DNA from: Notospermus geniculatus
Lineage: Eukaryota > Nemertea > Pilidiophora > Heteronemertea > Lineidae
Assembly (NCBI GenBank): GCA_002633025.1
Contig: NMRB01001482.1
Location: 25,093 to 89,092, forward strand
Reading direction: 5' to 3'
Length of the DNA: 64,000 bases
The number at the start of each line of letters is the position of its first letter. The first letter of the stretch is position 1. The translations under genes were made by a program, and so were the position numbers. Shown here one piece after another: positions 22,882-34,417 of this stretch. A model generated the notes under the pieces. That model ran no database searches, had not been told where the DNA came from, and saw nothing but the letters and a program-made list of their open reading frames with translations.

Positions 22882-23408
22882 GCTTCTGAAAGAATCACCA
22901 GCAGTTGTAGATTTGTCTCCGAGGGAGACAAAGCGCCAGGGTCTTCGGCGTGCGCGTAGTCAGCACACTAGCCAGCAGTACACCAGGCGATATTAAACCC
23001 GTTTTAAGACGACAGGGAAAAATCCACATGCGATCCGAGCGAATCCGATTTTGGTTCAAAACTCTTGCGAGTAAACGCTATCCAATGCGGTCCAATGTGA
23101 ATTTAAAATAGACCACCGATTTTGCTGGTCCCGAATCCACATTTGACCGCATTAGACCACAGTGGACCACATACGACAAGATTGAAAGTCTCGTCTAACG
23201 GCGAATGAGACCCGAGTATGGTTTTTCTTCCTCCACTAACTGCACTCGCTGTGGAGAGTTCCACAAGGGTAATTTGAAGTCGGAATGTGACCAGATTCAC
23301 ATGCGTTTGTAAACGCTACCCAAAAACATGGAACACATTGGTCCAGAATGCGGGTCGATCGGATTGAATAGGATCGAATACTAGTATGTTTTTCGGCTTG
23401 GTCGTATA
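22882..23408. other. Presumed 5' region of secreted-protein gene
   Basis: Non-coding; no clear TATA or initiator can be assigned. GTCCACTG/CAGTGGACC-type words suggest degenerate repeat content. Confidence 0.3.
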
Positions 23409-24082
23409 CAGACTGGGCCGTCACGCGGTACCGTGATTCGCGCTTTACCGTGACTTCCGTGGTGAAAAGAAAAAGTGGATCGAATGTGGCGCAACCGCAC
23501 AACTGCTCGCCGAGCATGGTGGAAATGGTGGTCGCGCTACAGCGTGATATCACGGGGCAGTTGAAGTCAACATTTTACAATGGTTTACTTGTGAAGATTA
23601 CAACAACAATCGCGGCTAACCGAGGCCACCCGAAGATAAGAGACTTTATCACGTTTAATTTCAAAAAAGCGTCAATCATTTTAAAAAAGCGTCATTTTGA
23701 AATGACCTGTCCAAATGCAATCTCTATCATCTTATCTACATACCTGAACTGAATTTCAGGCTTTGCAGGCGTTTATGGCGCCGAAAATGGCATATAATGC
23801 ACGTAGGCATGGCAGGCCTGCCATTACGGCTCTCGAGGTAAATTTCGGTCGAAAATTGCCTGTAAAATCATTAAACGTGAGTATGACACAGCGAATTCTT
23901 GCTTGTTTATTGACAAAAATATTGTATAAATTTACGGTCGTGAGAAGTTTCCGTCCCCTCCACGCAGGATTGTAGGTGTTTTCTGCCGAAACAACGTTGT
24001 ATTTTGTACAGCCATTGTGCGGTTGGGCGCGACAAAGTCACGTGCACGTTTCCATCACGGTACCGCGTGACGGCCCAGTCTG
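23409..24082 (+). mobile_element. 674-bp TIR element with 5-bp TSD, copy 2
   Basis: Same perfect 29-bp TIRs as 15999-16667, flanked by GTATA (23404-23408) and GTATA (24083-24087). An ORF of 100 codons (23450-23752, residues from VVKRKSGSNVAQPHN to the end) parallels the frame in the other copy. Nothing in it looks like a DDE transposase; its openness may simply reflect youth of the copies. Confidence 0.9.
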
Positions 24083-24294
24083 GTATAAACGGTCCTACGG
24101 TAAACGATCTTCTAATCGCCACCGACTTATCGACAGCCGTTGCAAACTAGGCGATATCTGTTTTGGTACTGTTTGATAATGGGTGACATGGGTGATCATA
24201 GCAGGCGAGAAGATTCCACGCATTGCTGTCCAGCGCACCTCAACTTTGAAATTACCCAATGCGTGCATCAGTCGTATTTTTTCGTGTATGGATG

Positions 24295-24585
24295 TACACT
24301 CCTCTCGCAGTGTTTTGTTTCGCTCCGTACCTACGCTTCACAAACCACTGCTTCGATTGGCCGGTATTCTGCCGATTTGCCGCCAGATGGCACCACTACG
24401 GTCCAACCAATCAGCGCCCGCCATCAGGCTGCAACTGAGCAAAATCCTAAAACACTTTCTCCAGCGCGGCAGCGGGAACAGTAGTGGTGCCATCTGGCGG
24501 TAAATCGACAGAATCCCGGCCATTCGAAGCAGTGGTTTGTGAAGCGTAGGTACGGAGCGAAACAAAACACTGCGAGAGGAGTGTA
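24295..24585. mobile_element. Palindromic MITE with 9-bp TSD
   Basis: The ends TACACTCCTCTCGCAGTGTT are inverted and the arms pair for about 100 bp. GTATGGATG at 24286-24294 is repeated exactly at 24586-24594, a 9-bp target duplication as for Mutator-like elements. 291 bp, non-coding. Confidence 0.9.
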
Positions 24586-24595
24586 GTATGGATGG

Positions 24596-25155
24596 TGACA
24601 AAAGTAGGCCTAATATGCGTTACCCTCCCTATCAATTTGCGTTCAACCACCGTAGTTTTCCATCCAGCGGTGAGAACAATGCCTGGTGACAACTCACGGT
24701 GACAACCACGGTTGAGCACCGACACAAGAGCAAAGAATGGAGTAGAGCGAACTGACTTACCAAAATAAATCTCGCCTAATATCATGTCCCGATTCACTGC
24801 AACCTGTCTGGCAGTTAGATACCCGATGGCCGAACCTATATATCTTTTTCCTACGATTTAGTAATCATAATAATTTGTTTGGCATGTGAATTGAGAATTA
24901 TTTTTTTAATAATTTTATGGCATTTCCAATATATTTGACAATCATTTCTGCCTCTCATTACCAGAATAAGTTTAATCGTTTTATTCCTTGTTGATGAATC
25001 TGTTTTTCATCTATGATTGGTCAAATGACATGTACATGTTACCTTATGGCCGTGCACGTTATAATATTGTAACAGTGAATTGCCTGTATTTTTTGTGCAA
25101 TAATGTGCAGACTATATTTGGAAAGTTATAGTCAGGGCTTTCATTAAGCCTGCGT
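24596..25155. other. Leader of Gypsy relic; no LTR found
   Basis: AT-rich sequence before the gag frame. I compared it by eye with the DNA after the integrase tail and saw no matching long terminal repeat, nor a clear tRNA primer-binding site. Confidence 0.35.
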
Positions 25156-25872
25156 ATGGCGTCTATTACGCATGTAAATTACGGAAATGACGCAAACATA
25201 AACAACTCTGAAGTCTCAAAACCGCAGGTAAATTCGATGATAGAGAAAGTGTGGAAGTCCCATCTGTATACTCAGATGGAAAAAAAGAAGAAAAGAATTG
25301 AGACGAGGCAAGAGTATAAAGATGTACGCTCGGGACACAAGTTCAAAGCAGCGATGGTGAAGTCTGATTTAGACGATCAGACGGAAATAGAGCCGGTTGA
25401 TGAGACTTGTGAAGTGGGTAAGAGAACTGTCAGGGCGACTAAGGAGACAGACTGGAAGAACAGTGCCAAGACAGACACACAGGACAGTACGTGTACATCG
25501 GCGTTGAAAGACATACGGAAGGTGTTGTCCGAGATCAAAGCAGATAATGAGGCAATGAAGCGCAGGCTTGATAGTGTGCAGCAGTCCGGTGATGGAGGAC
25601 AAAGCAGGCCTAACCAATTTGTCGGAGGGACAAATGGAAAGAGTGGGCAAAACCAACGAAGCTCGTATCCAAAACAGTCGACGCAGGGTCCAAGGAAGAC
25701 ATATCAGTGTTGGGAGTGTGGAGAGACGACTCATTTTCGAAGGGATTGTCCCAAGTTAATGGGCAGGAACCACCAGAATGTGGGCGGAGAGGGCTTTAGT
25801 AAACTGTCAGCGGACAGCAGGGCATTTTATCCTAAAGGTAATGCCCCAATCAATAAGCCGACGTTAAACTAG
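25156..25872 (+). pseudogene. Ty3/Gypsy gag remnant with CCHC knuckle
   Basis: A 238-codon frame. The first part is charged and lysine-rich with a probable helical segment (about 115-145). A CCHC knuckle CWECGETTHFRRDC occupies residues 185-198 (C-X2-C-X4-H-X4-C), followed by a basic tail. Full gypsy gag polyproteins are usually longer, so the capsid part is probably cut at the N-terminus. The protease frame starts 26 bases downstream in another frame. In a working element it would package retroelement RNA. Confidence 0.8.
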
Positions 25873-25898
25873 ATAGGACTGCCCCTGAGGGCCAAGGG

Positions 25899-26240
25899 AT
25901 GGTCTTTGATGGTAACTCGTTGCAGATTGAGGGTGAGGAGTTGCTGCGAGGGCCCATAGTGGGGGAGAACACCCATCCTATAGAAGCAGCCAGAAGACAG
26001 AGGACTCTATGTAGAGGAATAAACGCCAAAGGACAAGTCCAAGGTGTTGATGTCATTTTAACCTTTGATACTGGTGCCACCCGAACCATCATGTCATTGA
26101 AGACGTATCAGAGCATACCAGAGAAAACAAGACCCCCACTGGGGCCCGAGACAAAGACCACCATGTTTGCGGCCGATGGGCGAGAAATTGGGTATCATGG
26201 TGATGCCGTGTTTGAGTTAGTGATAGGAGATTTGAAGTAA
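25899..26240 (+). pseudogene. Retropepsin-type protease remnant
   Basis: A 113-codon frame with the aspartic-protease active site LTFDTGATRTI (catalytic D at residue 57), then an ADGRE flap-like segment. It ends at a TAA just after the flap region; the expected ILGAD-like C-terminal box appears further on as ILIGADLL (about 26278-26298), so one stop interrupts the domain. Confidence 0.75.
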
Positions 26241-26475
26241 GATAAAATTGTTGGAGTTGCTGACATCAGCGACGAGATCCTGATAGGCGCTGATCTGCTG
26301 CTCTGTGATGAGAAAGGCCCCGCTGATCTGATCCTGAGTCAAAATACGCTGAAGATGAGAGGGAAAGAGGTGCCTCTGGAACAAGTTAGACGAATAAGAA
26401 GAGACAGAAAAGTAACGGTGATGGAATCGATGACAATACCTGGGATGTCCGAAGCAATTGTAGAAGTTAATATAA

Positions 26476-27269
26476 GTGATTATTTGTGACGATTTTGAAG
26501 ACGAAGGTGACTTGCTAATTGAAGGTTGCCCATCACTAGCAGAAAACCATCACTTGGTGTTAGCAGCGGTGTTGGTGGATCCTAAACAGGGTGTGATAAA
26601 GGCCAGGGTTATGAACCCATTTGAAGATGACAGAGAACTTCATGAGAATGCCGTGCTTGGATTTGCTTCTCCGGTAAACAGAATTTTCGATACTGTGGCA
26701 GAAGAGGAGGATGGCCGTGAAGTCCTCAATTTTGGGAACCTGAGACGTCTGATGAGTTGCCAGCCAGAGTTGACAGAGTACGAAAGGCGAAAACAGGGAA
26801 GACGAGATTTAAAAAGACGACAAGACGTTCGGAGATACCTAGCCATCTACAGAGTCTATATGATGATGCGATTGATGGGAAGTCCAAGCATGATACAAAG
26901 AAAATTGCAGCTTTGTTGGTGAAGCACAGTGATGTGTTTTCCAGGGACGATATAGACCTGGGCTTAACTGCGCTGACGGAACATAAGATTGATACTGGTG
27001 ATGCGCCCCCTATAAAACAAGCGCCAAGACGAATACCACTGGCCTTTCAAGTAGAAGACAAAGTAGCTGTTGAGAAGCTCCTTCAGCAAGGATCGATTAG
27101 ACCTTCGACGTCACCCTGGGCTTCCCCGATAGTTTTAGTGAGAAAAAAGGATGGAAGTGTGAGCCCCTGTATTGACTACAGGAAGCTCAATGCAGTGACG
27201 AAGATAGGGTATGCCTTTCGGCAACTGACGAAAAGGTGTCGACATATGGGGACTTTGTTGAGAAGTTGA
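26476..27269 (+). pseudogene. Gypsy pol linker and start of RT
   Basis: Two overlapping frames cover the pre-RT linker and the first RT motifs. In the second frame (from 26757), [36 protein letters not shown] and [11 protein letters not shown] are the classic start of Ty3/Gypsy reverse transcriptase. The YXDD motif, RNase H and the integrase core are absent: soon after the LNAVTK motif the sequence jumps to the end of integrase. At least one frameshift near 26850 is needed to join linker and RT. Confidence 0.8.
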
Positions 27270-27587
27270 AAGAACGATTCCAAAGAGCCCACGAAGAAAG
27301 CCAGAAGACAGAAGGCGACCTATGACGCCAAAGCAACCTTGACAAAGTACCCACGTGGCAATTATGTCTGGTGGTTGTCAGACCTGAAGCAACTAGACGT
27401 AACTCCCAAACTCAGAAATCCCTATGAAGGACGACATTTAGTGTTGAAGCAGATCAACGACTTGGACTATTTGATCCAGTTCGATGGGAGAGGAAGGAAA
27501 CGAATAGTACACCATAGACTGAAGAAATATGGAGGCACCCAGAAGTTAAAGTGGGAAAGAAAGGCTCTCAGGGAGACGAATGATTAG
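27270..27587 (+). pseudogene. Gypsy integrase C-terminal tail
   Basis: A basic AHEEA/RRQKATYD segment in two frames is followed by YPRGNYVWWLS, a GRHLVLKQINDLDYLI strand pair and RIVHHRLKKYGG, the familiar end of Ty3/Gypsy integrases (GPF/Y-like module). A single-base shift separates the first part from the last. With the RT start next to it, this is one internally deleted provirus-like copy. Confidence 0.8.
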
Positions 27588-27848
27588 ACGCATTTGAAAG
27601 ACGGGAATAGGCGAAACGAAGAGTGGCCATATTTTTCAACATTTCCTATTTAATTGTAACTCCGAATTTGATGAGATAAAGAATATTGTAGATGATAGAG
27701 ACGGTGTTAACTGGTGTTGGTGATTTCAAAAGAAGACGAAGTTAGACGTTCACTGTTCCGACGTTCGTCAATGATCGGTTGACGAAGTTTATTTCTATGG
27801 AGTTAATCAGCTTTTTACGAATTTCGTTACGATTATAGCCTTTTATCT

Positions 27849-28607
27849 TTGCAGTGGAGGCCACTGTGGCAATGTATGGCATGTCCAGCCGTACTGTATT
27901 CCGACCAGATGCGGCTACACACGCTGTTTAAACACGGTATAAATCCGGAGACAAATGCTATGAACGCTGAAGAGCTCCCGGATGAAATATCGAAGGAAAT
28001 CGAAGTGAGGATGAAGAAGCAAGAGGGGGCGACGATGGATGATGCGGCTACGGTGATCAGCGTCAGCTCCGAGACGGCAAGTTCGACAGACGATGATGAC
28101 GTAGTGGAATTGGATGAGGAGCAGGTACAAGTGGTGAACCCGTTGGTTGATGAAGACTATGACGGGGAAACCGTACGTTGTCCCAGCGATGAGGGAGGAG
28201 TCGACGGCAGTGATGATGGGTTTGAGGAGGTGGTGAGAGCAGCAGAAAACCTGGTGCGAGCGACGGAGTCTTTTGTAGATAGGCAGAGGCGGAAGAGGAC
28301 CAGCTGTAACTGCCGCCGTCGGCAGGAAAGTGAGCGGCCCGTGTTGGAGGTACCACAAGAAGATTTGGGGGCGATATTGGGAGGAGTCGATGTGGACACG
28401 AAGGAAGAAGAATGTTCATGTGCAGCGGGGGTTGTCGAATTGTGCAACCACATTGTGGGATTTCTCTATGCAATCAGCTGGCATTACACCACAGCACATT
28501 ATGGGCTGCAATTTAATAAAGCTGTCGTATGTGAGTTTTATGTGGTATTAAATGTACTCACTATGAAGCCCGTGAACCCCAACCAGAAAAACCTGACGAA
28601 AGTGTAA
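27849..28607 (+). CDS. ORF with C2H2 finger, acidic middle, SWIM-like motif
   Basis: A 252-codon frame starting 262 bases after the integrase tail. Residues 9-29 form C-X2-C-X11-H-X4-H, a classical zinc-finger spacing. Residues about 75-130 are strongly acidic. Residues 189-201 read CSCAAGVVELCNH, which is the SWIM pattern CxCx7CxH. The last part is hydrophobic. SWIM domains bind DNA or protein and occur in transposases and in nuclease-associated proteins. It may be an extra ORF of the Gypsy element, or part of a different transposon or host gene that the Gypsy copy landed beside. The frame is uninterrupted, unlike its neighbours. Confidence 0.55.
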   Translation: MQWRPLWQCMACPAVLYSDQMRLHTLFKHGINPETNAMNAEELPDEISKEIEVRMKKQEGATMDDAATVISVSSETASSTDDDDVVELDEEQVQVVNPLVDEDYDGETVRCPSDEGGVDGSDDGFEEVVRAAENLVRATESFVDRQRRKRTSCNCRRRQESERPVLEVPQEDLGAILGGVDVDTKEEECSCAAGVVELCNHIVGFLYAISWHYTTAHYGLQFNKAVVCEFYVVLNVLTMKPVNPNQKNLTKV

Positions 28608-29267
28608 ATCTCATTGCTAAATTAAAGAAGTTCAACCCTAAATTGGGTATTTGTCAAAATCTAAACACAAGCCAGACTGAATTTGTCCCAACTAGAATGG
28701 TTTTTAGAACATGGTTGGTTCGCGGCTTTCCCGTCAATTGGCCTTGTCGGAGGGAAATTACTATGTAACCTGTGATACAGTGTCGGCGATGACATTGCTC
28801 CGTACTTACCCCAGCAGTGTCCGTATCTCCAACAGTAGGTTGTTCCCGATGTAAATTTAGATGAATTCAACTTGCCAGATTGAATGATGACCGGAAAGCT
28901 CTTAAACTACGTTTAGCTGACACGCGGAACGCGGAAGCGGAACATGCAATGCATTGTCGTATACAACATACCGTTCCGCCGGGGATTCCGCATCCCTATA
29001 CCGCATTCCGGATGTCTGGTAAACGCCGCTTTAGACTTATCCATGTTAATTTAGATGATGCCCGGAAGTTAGAATCCCGACAGTTGGCCAAAGCGCCAGT
29101 TCATTATGGAAAGAGTGCAGGGCAAAAGACTATTTGCTAGCAATTTTTCATTAATCTGCAAACGAAAGGTGTGTGATGAAAAATTTGTAAAGTCTGTATT
29201 GACAAATTGCAAGGATCTAAGAAATGTTTCAGCTATCAAGCATTGTAGGGAAAAATGAACCCAAAGC
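28608..29267. other. No clear gene; possible fold-back near 28922-29020
   Basis: The words GCGGAACGCGGAAGCGGAAC and GTTCCGCCGGGGATTCCGC face each other, and the start resembles 50672-50735. The rest shows no domain. The 86-codon ORF at 28880 is unsupported. Confidence 0.35.
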
Positions 29268-29913
29268 AATTTAATTTATTTATTCAGTAATGCTACAGGC
29301 CATTGGCCCTTTACAAAGAAAAAACTACAGATGATACATACTCACAAACATTACAAGATGACGACGACTATACGGAGAGACGCTTCTTTCTAACATTTAC
29401 CAGGAACAGAGCCAAACTGCGCAACGTTCGTTCACTTTTTGAATTCATCAATAGAGTGAAGGAATCCCAGTTTGGCTCTGCCCCGGGAAGGAAGCGCACA
29501 CGCAGCTCCCTAGCAAAATGGCATCTATTTAAAAAATGGAATTCATCGTCCAATTCACCACTTTCACAGAAACGACACACCATCAACTGTCTTGGATTAC
29601 CTTCACGGAACAATCCACATCTAAAGCTAGATAAACTGTGTCTTAAATATTTTACTGTAATAACATCTAAATACCGTTCAGGCTCAAAAACCGTCTTGAT
29701 AACAGAATAACACGACAACGTAGTGGACTGCCTTAATCTCTCAAACCATGTCTGGCGATCGATATCCCTTAATCTTTGGGAAAATTCCGAAATAAAAACC
29801 CGCTCGTTACCTACACCTTGACTTAACCAAACAACCTGAAAACCCAAAGTACATAAAGTGGACCTAATACAAAAGGCCCAGTTCTTTTTATCTTTTCTTC
29901 TTGAAATGTACAA
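29268..29913 (-). pseudogene. Non-LTR retrotransposon, 3' end of ORF2 plus tail
   Basis: The minus-strand frame (29368-29913, 181 codons) contains KYLRHSLSSFRCG, then C-X2-C-X9-H-X4-C in CRFCESGELDDEFHFLNRC, the zinc-knuckle-like end found in many endonuclease/RT LINEs. Past the stop, the 3' end reads AATAAATAAATTAAATT (about 29268-29285), a typical LINE tail. It is 5'-truncated at about 29915. Confidence 0.8.
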
Positions 29914-30015
29914 GAATTATATGGCGAATGCTGGCTGCTCTGTAAAAACATCGCCCTGTGGAACAATTGTTAATCCGTCATTTCCATGGTTGGGTGCCTC
30001 ACCACATGGAAAAGT

Positions 30016-30775
30016 CAAGGGGCCAATTCCATACAACCAACTAAAGCCTTGTTGGCTGCAAAACCCCACGAGAGTCGTTCTATCTCTTAATTGCTTGCTA
30101 AGCCTATTGCATAAAACCATTCTTAGCTTAGCACGGTTCTGAGTTGCATTCCAAGTTTAGAATAGCTCTGGGGTACTTCTAAGTCCTTAGCACGGTTCTA
30201 ACATTACTTTCCCTGCAGGTTTTGCCAGTCAACGTGGCAAGGAGGACCCTTCCCTTCAATTGCTGAAATACGCCGTGCATTGCGGTGTGAACATATTTTA
30301 GAGACCGTCGAAACCCACTTGATATGTTTGATGATGGAGAAGAGATGGTGAAAAGATACTAATTCTCTCGAGATGGGAATAACGATTGTCACTGACACTG
30401 TTGCCGCCAACATCGAGCGCCATATGAGGAGAAATTATGCTCTCCCCAACATCACGGCGTGATGGATTCTCTCCCAGAGAAAATCGGTGATGCCCATGAC
30501 AGCATAGGCTGCGCAGCCCCATTATACACAGAAACACTTAGGCCAAAAAGAACTATGAACCCTTCTCATATTGTGAAGTGAAATTGACCTCGTGGTTTTT
30601 CAATCAACACGCCATTCTAGGAAGCTCTTAGCAAGCAACTAGTAAGAATGGTCCTCAGAATGATTTTATGGAATGAGATTTAGTTGTTTGCTCACAAGCA
30701 ACCAACTCATTTGGAACCTTGCTAAGACCTAGTATCATTCTAAGTTAGAATGCTTTTATGGAATTGCCCCTGGAC
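30016..30775. mobile_element. TIR element, AGGGGCAATTCCATA ends
   Basis: AGGGGCCAATTCCATACAAC faces GGAATTGCCCCT, and inner blocks (TCTTAGC, CATTCTTAGCTTAGCACGG and their inverses) also pair loosely. About 760 bp, no ORF of note. Confidence 0.6.
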
Positions 30776-32744
30776 TCCAAAATAGGCTATGGTCTAATTG
30801 AGGTCAAATGTCCTTGGTCTTCTACTTCGACTAAGTTCTCATTGTGTTATACCATTAAAATGTAGTAATAGATATTTTTACACCAAAGTTGTGCCTTTAT
30901 CCCCATCTCACTCATTATTCCATTGTTTCCTCCTCTTGCCTAGGGTTGTGCATACGCCAGATTCATGTAAACAAGTTCTTCAAAAAATATTAAAGCACTT
31001 CACTTCTTCCACTTGTCCATTGACAGCAGTCTGTATAGATCCTCACGGGCCATAATTCGCTGGGCAAGGACCAGTAATAAAGTTCCTCAAAAATGAAATA
31101 TATATAGATATATTTAATTGAAGTTTATTATTAAATAAATCTGACAAATGGCCAAGGCATTAGTGGCCCTGCATAGTGATGTGCAATATAGTTGGAGCAC
31201 AATGCACATAAGTAAGCAATTTCCTCCGCAAGGTGACGGCTCCGCGATGCTGGCTTGGCTTACTGGATATAGCATAATCATAAAAAGCATAACATAATCG
31301 GGAGTACTCTTTATTTCCACGCCCACCATGACAGTGGCACGGATACCTAGTTTCTTGTCGTTCCGCTAGGTGATTGGTTGTCAGGACGCCAGCACCTCTT
31401 GAGTCTCATGGCTGCGATCATACTAGTAGTTTGCCGCTTCGATGATTGAAATCGAGACATAAGCCGAGAGTTTTTTAATTCATATGTGACAAGAGATTCA
31501 GTGAAATGAAACATGCACATGCATCAGGTCGAAGTCTAAATCAGTTAGCACTTAAAACAGTTGATCGAATTTATGAACCAAGGTCTGCCTCATCTTGGCA
31601 TACGCAGAAATTGAATCATGAGTCATGCCGGGGGGGGGGGGGCTACAGTGTGTTCCAGCATATTATTGCTTGACATTTCCGCCGAATATGATGCCTCGGG
31701 GTTGAACTCAGCACTTCTATAAAGATATTTCCTTAACATTACCTACCTGATACAAAATGCAGTGAGCAAACACGACACCTACGTACCGGTAGGCCTAACG
31801 ATCGTCATCTTCGGGTTGGAACTTGGATGGCTTGCAACCACCGCGCTCTTTTGACGGAAATTCGTATTCATCTGGAATTCTATGCCAGATTTCCCTTGGC
31901 AGCACGTGACTTTGCACCCGCTGACAATGCAAGTTTGCACCATTTATCAGGGTTTGGGGGAATTTTATGCAATACGATGAGACACCCAGTCACCGATCAA
32001 ACATGTCAAAACCAGCGTTCACTTCCGTGTTTACATTTTGAGTTTCCTACATGTATGAGTCGCTAAGCAACGTGGGGACGTGACTTTTTCATGACGCAAA
32101 ATCCACAGTATGACGTCGCGACGGGTCGATCGATCGATGGCTCGCAGAGTCACCGCGTATCAAACTCGCCGGTGGCCCTGCACCTGGAAACGAGGTTCCA
32201 TGAAAATTTTGTTGAAATGAGTTAATGGCATATTTGAAATAAGTAGGTCACAATGTACATTTTGTGAAGATCACATCGATTTCGAAGCGACAGGTGTTGC
32301 AGAATACTCGTTCGAAGTTTGACTGTGTAATGCATTCTCCATTAAACTAAAACCCTTCTTTTGCTTTTTTCTCGAAATCGCCTCTGATACTCAACACCAA
32401 CTGTTATGGGGTCTTGCACAAGATGCGCTCCCTCTGCACGTGCCATCTGCACCTCGCTCCCATGTAAAAAAACATGATATCCAGGACACTTTTTGTACAT
32501 TACAACTGGGTATAACTTTGGGTAGTAGGTTTAAGATTATGTTATGCTTTTTATGATTATGCTACAGTTGTATATCCAGTAAGCCTGCTGGCTTACACCT
32601 TTGCCACCAAGCTACCTCATCACCCTGCGCTTGAGCGCAGGTCATATTTATAACGTTTAAAATCACTTTAATCGCGGAGGCGTCACCTGGCAGAGGAAAT
32701 TGATAAGTAAGGTGCAGTATACAAATTAACATACATTTCAGGTA
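30776..32744. other. No gene seen
   Basis: Mixed composition with a 10-base G run (about 31630) and TAGGCCTA words. Short ORFs only, none with a recognisable domain or supporting splice sites. Confidence 0.4.
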
Positions 32745-32985
32745 AACGGCAATGAACTAGCAGAGCAAAAATTAGAACCAAATAATGTACAATACGGTAT
32801 ACACAACTAAATGGTACAGAACTAGCTGGGCAAAAATTTGAAGCAAATTACATGTGCGTACAATGCAGTATAAAACTAAATAACGAACGAAAATTAGATG
32901 CAAATTATGTACAGCACAGTACAATACAGTACAGAGAACTAAACGCTGTAGAACTTGCAGCACAAAAATTAAGCAAATAATTAGC
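32745..32985. repeat. Diverged tandem repeat, about 65-bp unit
   Basis: Roughly three and a half units, each with GAACTAGCNGNGCAAAAATT, an AAGCAAAT word and a GTACAATACAGTA block. Confidence 0.65.
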
Positions 32986-33056
32986 GTGTTCGATTACTTC
33001 CACTGGGCAGGCACTAGCGCTTTCTCAGACATGCGCATTAGAGCCCAATAAAAGAA

Positions 33057-33155
33057 CGCTGTCATGTTAGACAGCAGCAAAGTGTCACGGCGGATGCACT
33101 ATGATTAGCTGATTGTCGGCCATGATACTTTACTCGTGTCTAACACGACAGCGAT
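33057..33155. mobile_element. Short palindromic MITE, CGCTGTCATGTTAGACAG ends
   Basis: CGCTGTCATGTTAGACA pairs with TGTCTAACACGACAGCG and AAAGTGTCA with TGATACTTT; about 100 bp. Confidence 0.7.
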
Positions 33156-34271
33156 CGATTTCTTTTGCACGCTGATGTACACACTGATGTACACGAGGGC
33201 TGTGTGCATCTACGTTCGGAAGTGACATCATGCTCTGCATGCTGGGGTACTTGCCGAAGAAACCGGCTCAGGGGGAGGGTTCAGTAGCGCCTTGCACGAC
33301 AGGCCTAACTTGGAGAACTCCAGGTAAATAAAACGCTGTCTTGCCATGCCGGTATAGGCGCCAGTAAGTTTTCGAACTCGCTAAATGTACGATACCAACA
33401 ATATCGAGGGTGGCACCAAAAAAGGAATATGAACGAATGAAATATTGTACACATACTTCTACCAATACTAAAGTTTAATAAGGAAGCAACAATGAGAAAA
33501 TGCAGAAGTAAATGTATAAAGAAACATCAGAAGAAAGTGACGGAATAAAGGAGCATGGCAGCAAACTAAATTTATGCAGTGAGGATGTAAGAGAAGGGAG
33601 GGCATGGTATAATTTGTTGTCAGCCACACAAGATATTGATGGCAACATAAAGGAAGTTAGCAGTTGAAGTAATATAGACTTATTCGTTTCTAATCATCCT
33701 GAGAATATCAGGCGTTCTTACTGCTCGCTACCTTCGTCACCGCAGACAAACTGCTGAGAGAATTCGCCTATTTTGCTGGGGGTATTTGGCGCCTGAGAAA
33801 ATGCGCCCAATCAGCGAACGCCATTTCTGAGTCACCTTAAGATGACAGGCATTACACGTAGATTGTATCGTAGTGTCACGCACAACACAGTGCTGAAGTA
33901 CCTCAGCTTCCCCAAATCACCCTAAATAGAGATCAGTCACACGTATACATGTATAACGGCCCTTGTAGTGTTCGCAGCCAAGCAGCTGACATTGGTTTTG
34001 CCGGCCATTAACCTATTTACACCGCTGGATTCAACCTAAGTTGAGTTCAGCCTAGCCTACATTCATCGCACAGAATGTCGCTTGGGGTTTATATCTATTA
34101 AGTTCAGCTTTAACCACCGGTACTTGCAAGGCCATTTGTCGGACCTACTACATGTAAAGTACCGGTAGGCAGAATTCGCAATCATTGTTTCGTTGTGTCA
34201 TAAATTACAGTTGAATGTATGCATCACATCAGATTGACTGTCTTTTTTGTTTTTCTAAATCTGTTCTTTAG
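33156..34271. other. Presumed intron or intergenic
   Basis: No domain or repeat family recognised. If the exon at 34272 is real, this is its upstream intron. Confidence 0.35.
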
Positions 34272-34417
34272 ACTTTGGAAATGAAAGTGTGCGGAACCTC
34301 GTCGATGACTACGGAGAGATGCGCGAAGGAGCCAACATTGAAGTCAACACGATTGAGAGGAATGGAAATCCCTCGTGGAGAAAGTTTATCAAGATGATGA
34401 GTAATGATGTTCATTGA
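34272..34417 (+). CDS. Terminal coding exon of unrecognised host gene
   Basis: A pyrimidine-rich acceptor (CTAAATCTGTTCTTTAG) opens a 146-nt exon ending in TGA. The peptide contains FGNESVRNLVDDYGEM, an IEVNTIERNGNPSW segment and ends KFIKMMSNDVH. Composition and codon use look like real coding sequence and differ from the surrounding AT-rich DNA. An AATAAA at 34811-34816 could be its polyadenylation signal, just before the TIR element at 34824. I do not recognise the protein family. Confidence 0.5.

Noticed and set aside
25369-25734. Minus-strand ORF of 121 codons
   Set aside because: Antisense shadow of the gag frame.
28063-28473. Minus-strand ORFs of 98-147 codons
   Set aside because: They are shadows of the plus-strand C2H2/SWIM ORF and have Ser/Pro/His-rich antisense composition.
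24596-28700. LTRs of the first Gypsy relic
   Set aside because: No repeated sequence could be seen between the DNA before gag and the DNA after the integrase tail or the C2H2/SWIM ORF.
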